Positions 61,191 to 64,000 of a stretch of DNA of 64,000 bases are shown here, piece after piece. This DNA comes from Ruminococcus sp. Phil15 (GTDB lineage: Bacteria > Bacillota > Clostridia > Oscillospirales > Ruminococcaceae). The stretch is taken from the NCBI GenBank assembly GCA_001940995.1, contig MSHC01000034.1:62001-126000 (forward strand), in the 5' to 3' direction. How positions within the stretch are numbered: position 1 is the stretch's first letter; each line of letters opens with the position of its first letter. Position numbers and translations under genes: made by a program. Under the pieces are notes generated by a model. It saw only the letters and a program-made list of their open reading frames with translations, was not told where the DNA came from and did not search any database.

Positions 61191-61819
61191 AACGTAGCGA
61201 CCTCCTTTCCGGCATCAACTGCGTTTAGCTGTGCAATTTTATTTTTGGATATTTTTGAGCGTACTACCGCATTGACCTGTTGGTCTGCGAGGTAGATAGA
61301 TATTTTCCTTATGTTTTCTTCCGTTTGGGGTATCTTTACCTTTTCAAAAAGATTAACTCTCTGCGATGTCGATAACAGTTCTTTCCGCAGAAGCCGTACC
61401 TGTTCATAAAGTACCTCAGCCTGTAAATCAAGCTCGATTACTTTTTCCATGCGGTCAGCTGCAATGTCAACCCAAAGGGGAGTATCATACAGGTCGTAGT
61501 CGCTTCGTGAGAAGTCTGCACCCTCATATGTCGGGATAGCTACACCTGCGATGTTGCCCTCGCCCTTGCGCACGTTTGTCACGGAAATGATGTTATCGGG
61601 GAACGACGCTCCATCGCTGAACACTGCAATCCAGGAGTTGAATTCTTCCTCCAGTCTGGCTTTCTGAAGTCTTACTTCGTCTGCATCGGCTTCAATGATA
61701 CGGATTTCAGAAAGCAGCTGTTGCTTTTTCAGAGTAAGGGTAGGCAAATATCTTCGGTACATTTTAAGGGCATCTTTTTGTACCTTCAGCTCGTTTTTGG
61801 TAAGTTTTATTTTAGCCAA
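61187..61819 (-). CDS. atpD: V-type ATPase subunit D (central stalk)
   Basis: A 210-residue central-shaft subunit, almost wholly helical. KIKLTKNELKVQKDALKMYRRYLPTLTLKKQQLL is the N-terminal coiled-coil signature, and INLFEKVKIPQTEENIRKI near the C-terminus is the conserved return helix. Start is TTG, with AAGGAGGG upstream, 15 bases after atpB. It overlaps subunit I by 4 bases. Confidence 0.95.
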   Translation of the reverse strand: MAKIKLTKNELKVQKDALKMYRRYLPTLTLKKQQLLSEIRIIEADADEVRLQKARLEEEFNSWIAVFSDGASFPDNIISVTNVRKGEGNIAGVAIPTYEGADFSRSDYDLYDTPLWVDIAADRMEKVIELDLQAEVLYEQVRLLRKELLSTSQRVNLFEKVKIPQTEENIRKISIYLADQQVNAVVRSKISKNKIAQLNAVDAGKEVATL

Positions 61820-61834
61820 AAGTGCCGTCCCTCC

Positions 61835-63127
61835 TTATTCGGGCCAGAATTCTTCAATAAGCTCGGATTTGAGTCCAGTTTCTTCCTTGTCAAAGCAGTC
61901 TGCGAGAATTTCCCATCCTAAGTCGAGTGCATTCTCAAGGCTGAGATTAACGGACAAGTCCATAAGCCTGCTTTCAAAAAGCTCGCCGTATTTGAGAAGC
62001 TTTTCGTCCCAGCGGCTCATAGAAAATCCCATATTCTTCTTTTCGATAGTGTCCTTATATGCCGAGTATAAACGAATCATACCGTCCATAAGCGCTCTGT
62101 GGTCTTTTCTCGTGCTTGCGTTTACGTTCTGCTTTAGACGTGAAAGAGAACCGAACGGCTCGATTCTACCACCCTTGAGATAATATTGACCTTCTGTGAT
62201 GTAGCCTGTGTTGTCAGGTACAGGGTGGGTTACGTCGTCGCCCGGCATAGTGGTAACGGCTAATATCGTAACAGAACCCGAATTTGCAAAGTCAACAGCC
62301 TTTTCGTAACGTGCCGCAAGCTGCGAGTACAAGTCGCCGGGGTAACCTCTGTTTGACGGCACCTGTTCCTGCGTAATTGCAATCTCTTTCATAGAGTCTG
62401 CATAGTTTGTCATATCTGTGAGAAGCACAAGAACGTCTTTGTCCTGTAAAGCAAACTGTTCCGCAACGGCAAGCGCCATATCAGGAATCTTAATACATTC
62501 AACGGTAGGGTCGGCAGCCGTGTGAATGAACATGACCGTCTTGCTGAGCGCACCGCCGTTTCCGAGCGTTTCTTTAAAATACAGGAAGTCGTCGTATTTA
62601 AGGCCCATACCGCCAAGCACGATTACGTCTGCGTCAGCCTGCATGGCAATCCTCGCAAGAAGCTGATTGTACGGTTCTCCCGAAATAGAGAAAATAGGAA
62701 GCTTCTGCGAAACAACAAGCGTGTTGAACATATCAATCATAGGAATGTTTGTTCTCATCATTCTGTTGGCAAGAATACGCTTGGTAGGGTTAACGGACGG
62801 GCCGCCGATAGGCTTTAGGTTTTCGGTAAGCGCCGGTCCTTTGTCAATAGGGTCGCCCGAGCCGTTGAAAACTCTTCCGAGCAAGTCATCGCTGAACGAT
62901 ATTCTCATTTCGTGTCCTAAAAATCTTACTTCGTCGCCGGTAGATATACCCTGACCTCCGGCAAAGACCTGAAGCGAAACAATGTCGCCATCAATCTTGT
63001 TTACCTCGGCAAGAGATTTGCCAAACCTTGTGCTTATCTGAGCAAGCTCACCGTATTTTACACCCTTGGCACGAACGGTAATAACGCTTCCCGTAATGGA
63101 TTCAATTCGGTTAAATACAATGTTCAT
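61835..63127 (-). CDS. atpB: V-type ATPase subunit B (non-catalytic)
   Basis: A 430-residue nucleotide-binding subunit of the V1 head. [23 protein letters not shown], the degenerate P-loop region [15 protein letters not shown] and [15 protein letters not shown] are as in B subunits, whereas the ATPase P-loop of the A subunit is absent. It is somewhat shorter than most Firmicute NtpB. Starts 2 bases after the atpA stop with GGTGGTGAG upstream. Confidence 0.96.
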   Translation of the reverse strand: MNIVFNRIESITGSVITVRAKGVKYGELAQISTRFGKSLAEVNKIDGDIVSLQVFAGGQGISTGDEVRFLGHEMRISFSDDLLGRVFNGSGDPIDKGPALTENLKPIGGPSVNPTKRILANRMMRTNIPMIDMFNTLVVSQKLPIFSISGEPYNQLLARIAMQADADVIVLGGMGLKYDDFLYFKETLGNGGALSKTVMFIHTAADPTVECIKIPDMALAVAEQFALQDKDVLVLLTDMTNYADSMKEIAITQEQVPSNRGYPGDLYSQLAARYEKAVDFANSGSVTILAVTTMPGDDVTHPVPDNTGYITEGQYYLKGGRIEPFGSLSRLKQNVNASTRKDHRALMDGMIRLYSAYKDTIEKKNMGFSMSRWDEKLLKYGELFESRLMDLSVNLSLENALDLGWEILADCFDKEETGLKSELIEEFWPE

Positions 63128-63129
63128 TC

Positions 63130-64000
63130 TTACTCACCACCCTTGAATAAAAGCTTTGCCTCATTGCTGAGAGTTCCGTTTGCGTCATCGTATATAGAGT
63201 CGATTTCCGATTCCGTTTTCTTGAAACTGTCGCTTAAAAATTCTGTGTAATTCCAGTCGATAAACTTCTGCCTGAGTCTGTTAAAAAAGCTTCTTGCCTC
63301 GTCCTTTTCATTAAGATTGTAGTCAGAGCCGAGAATGTGTATAAGCTTATCTGTAACATACCGCTGTCTTTCTTTTCCGCAGTTTGCTTCGGTAAGGTCG
63401 AACGAATTTTGCTGGAAGTACACAGCGTCAAGCATCTCTTCCTTGAGGTAAATTATAAAGTCAGCAAGACTTGTTCCGTCCTCGCCGACAACCTTCATCA
63501 TAGAACCGATTTCATCTCCGTGATGTAAAATGCTGCGGCAGAAAGCGGATTTTTCCTGCGAAATAACACCTTTGTATTTTGACCAGGAAATGAGCGGGTC
63601 GATTGCAGGATATTTTCTCGCATCGGAACGTTCTCTGGATAATCCGTGGAACGCACCGACAACCTTTAGCGTAGCCTGAGTAACAGGTTCTTCAAAGTTT
63701 CCGCCGGCAGGGGATACAGTACCGCCGATTGTAACAGAGCCGGTGCTGCCGTCGGGTAGTCTTACATATCCTGCTCTTTCGTAGAACGCCGCAATGTAGG
63801 ATTCAAGATAAGCAGGGAATGCTTCTTCACCCGGGATTTCTTCAAGTCTGCCCGACATTTCTCTCAGCGCCTGCGCCCAACGTGACGTAGAGTCGGCAAG
63901 GAGCAGAACGTGAAGTCCCATTTGTCGGTAGTATTCAGCAAGTGTAACAGATGTGTATACAGATGCCTCACGGCTCGCAACAGGCATCGAAGATGTGTTG
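63130..64000 (-). CDS. atpA: V-type ATPase subunit A (catalytic), N-terminal part outside window
   Basis: C-terminal half of the catalytic A subunit, 290 residues visible. The frame is open to the window edge; the residues just before the in-frame ATG at 63987 read [13 protein letters not shown], which is the conserved interior sequence, so that ATG is not the start. [34 protein letters not shown] and the [15 protein letters not shown] segment are hallmarks. The P-loop and earlier part lie to the right of the window. Confidence 0.96.
   Translation of the reverse strand, partial: NTSSMPVASREASVYTSVTLAEYYRQMGLHVLLLADSTSRWAQALREMSGRLEEIPGEEAFPAYLESYIAAFYERAGYVRLPDGSTGSVTIGGTVSPAGGNFEEPVTQATLKVVGAFHGLSRERSDARKYPAIDPLISWSKYKGVISQEKSAFCRSILHHGDEIGSMMKVVGEDGTSLADFIIYLKEEMLDAVYFQQNSFDLTEANCGKERQRYVTDKLIHILGSDYNLNEKDEARSFFNRLRQKFIDWNYTEFLSDSFKKTESEIDSIYDDANGTLSNEAKLLFKGGE

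Overview
The window looks like a core-genome segment of an endospore-forming, low-to-medium GC Firmicute of class Clostridia, most likely the Ruminococcaceae/Oscillospirales branch ([Eubacterium] siraeum or Ruminococcus-like). The evidence is forespore sigma factor G, sporulation-type YunB and YlmC/YmxH, a YlmE-SepF-YlmH-DivIVA division cluster, a DnaD/DnaI-type replication pair, a T-box leader, a split transketolase, a V-type ATPase, and strong extended -10 sigma-A promoters (TGn-TATAAT, usually a 17-bp spacer). The genus is an inference. I see no prophage, insertion sequence, CRISPR array, tRNA or rRNA.

Layout. 1-3.6 kb: the 3' end of sigG, then a tyrosine T-box leader heading a radical SAM - GNAT - tyrS operon. 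3.6-5.6 kb (minus): DnaD-like and DnaC/DnaI-like genes. 5.7-21.7 kb: a long plus-strand run, miaB-ylbF-mutS-mutL-miaA, hfq, a HlyD-like protein, yggS-sepF-ylmH-divIVA, lspA-rluD, a HAD phosphatase and the two transketolase halves. 21.8-27.6 kb: yunB, a small PH-like protein, an FkbM methyltransferase, ylmC, rpsB-tsf, and a tandem pair of small membrane-anchored paralogues, the first frameshifted. 27.6-32.8 kb: pfkA behind a chemoreceptor (minus), a lipoprotein polysaccharide deacetylase (plus), and tmcAL (minus) divergent from ackA. 32.9-42.2 kb: ackA, malQ, lepA, hemW and several poorly known membrane or lipoprotein genes ending in a site-2 protease.

42.3-47.6 kb: rplS with a structured leader, two tandem signal peptidases, rbgA, rnhB, yraN, thrC. 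47.7-52.9 kb: a 54-residue DUF1540 gene (minus), a phosphohydrolase, tig-clpP-clpX, and metA (minus). 53.1-58.8 kb: tmk, a DUF2156 protein, a DJ-1/PfpI protein, 5-formyltetrahydrofolate cyclo-ligase, mltG and a U32 peptidase. 58.8-64 kb (minus): a V-type ATPase in the order A-B-D-I-K, with atpA running off the right edge.

Most genes are housekeeping: translation and tRNA modification, mismatch repair, division, proteolysis and central carbon metabolism. I did not find a clearly new defence or mobile system. The items most worth a second look are: the T-box operon with two extra genes ahead of tyrS; facing promoters of ackA and the acetate-consuming tmcAL; a 10-codon leader ORF coupled to the signal peptidase pair; a hairpin between the metA ribosome-binding site and its start; the frameshifted paralogue pair; an orphan adaptor/membrane/S2P block at 39.5-42.2 kb; and the spirochaete/chlamydia-like V-ATPase gene order.
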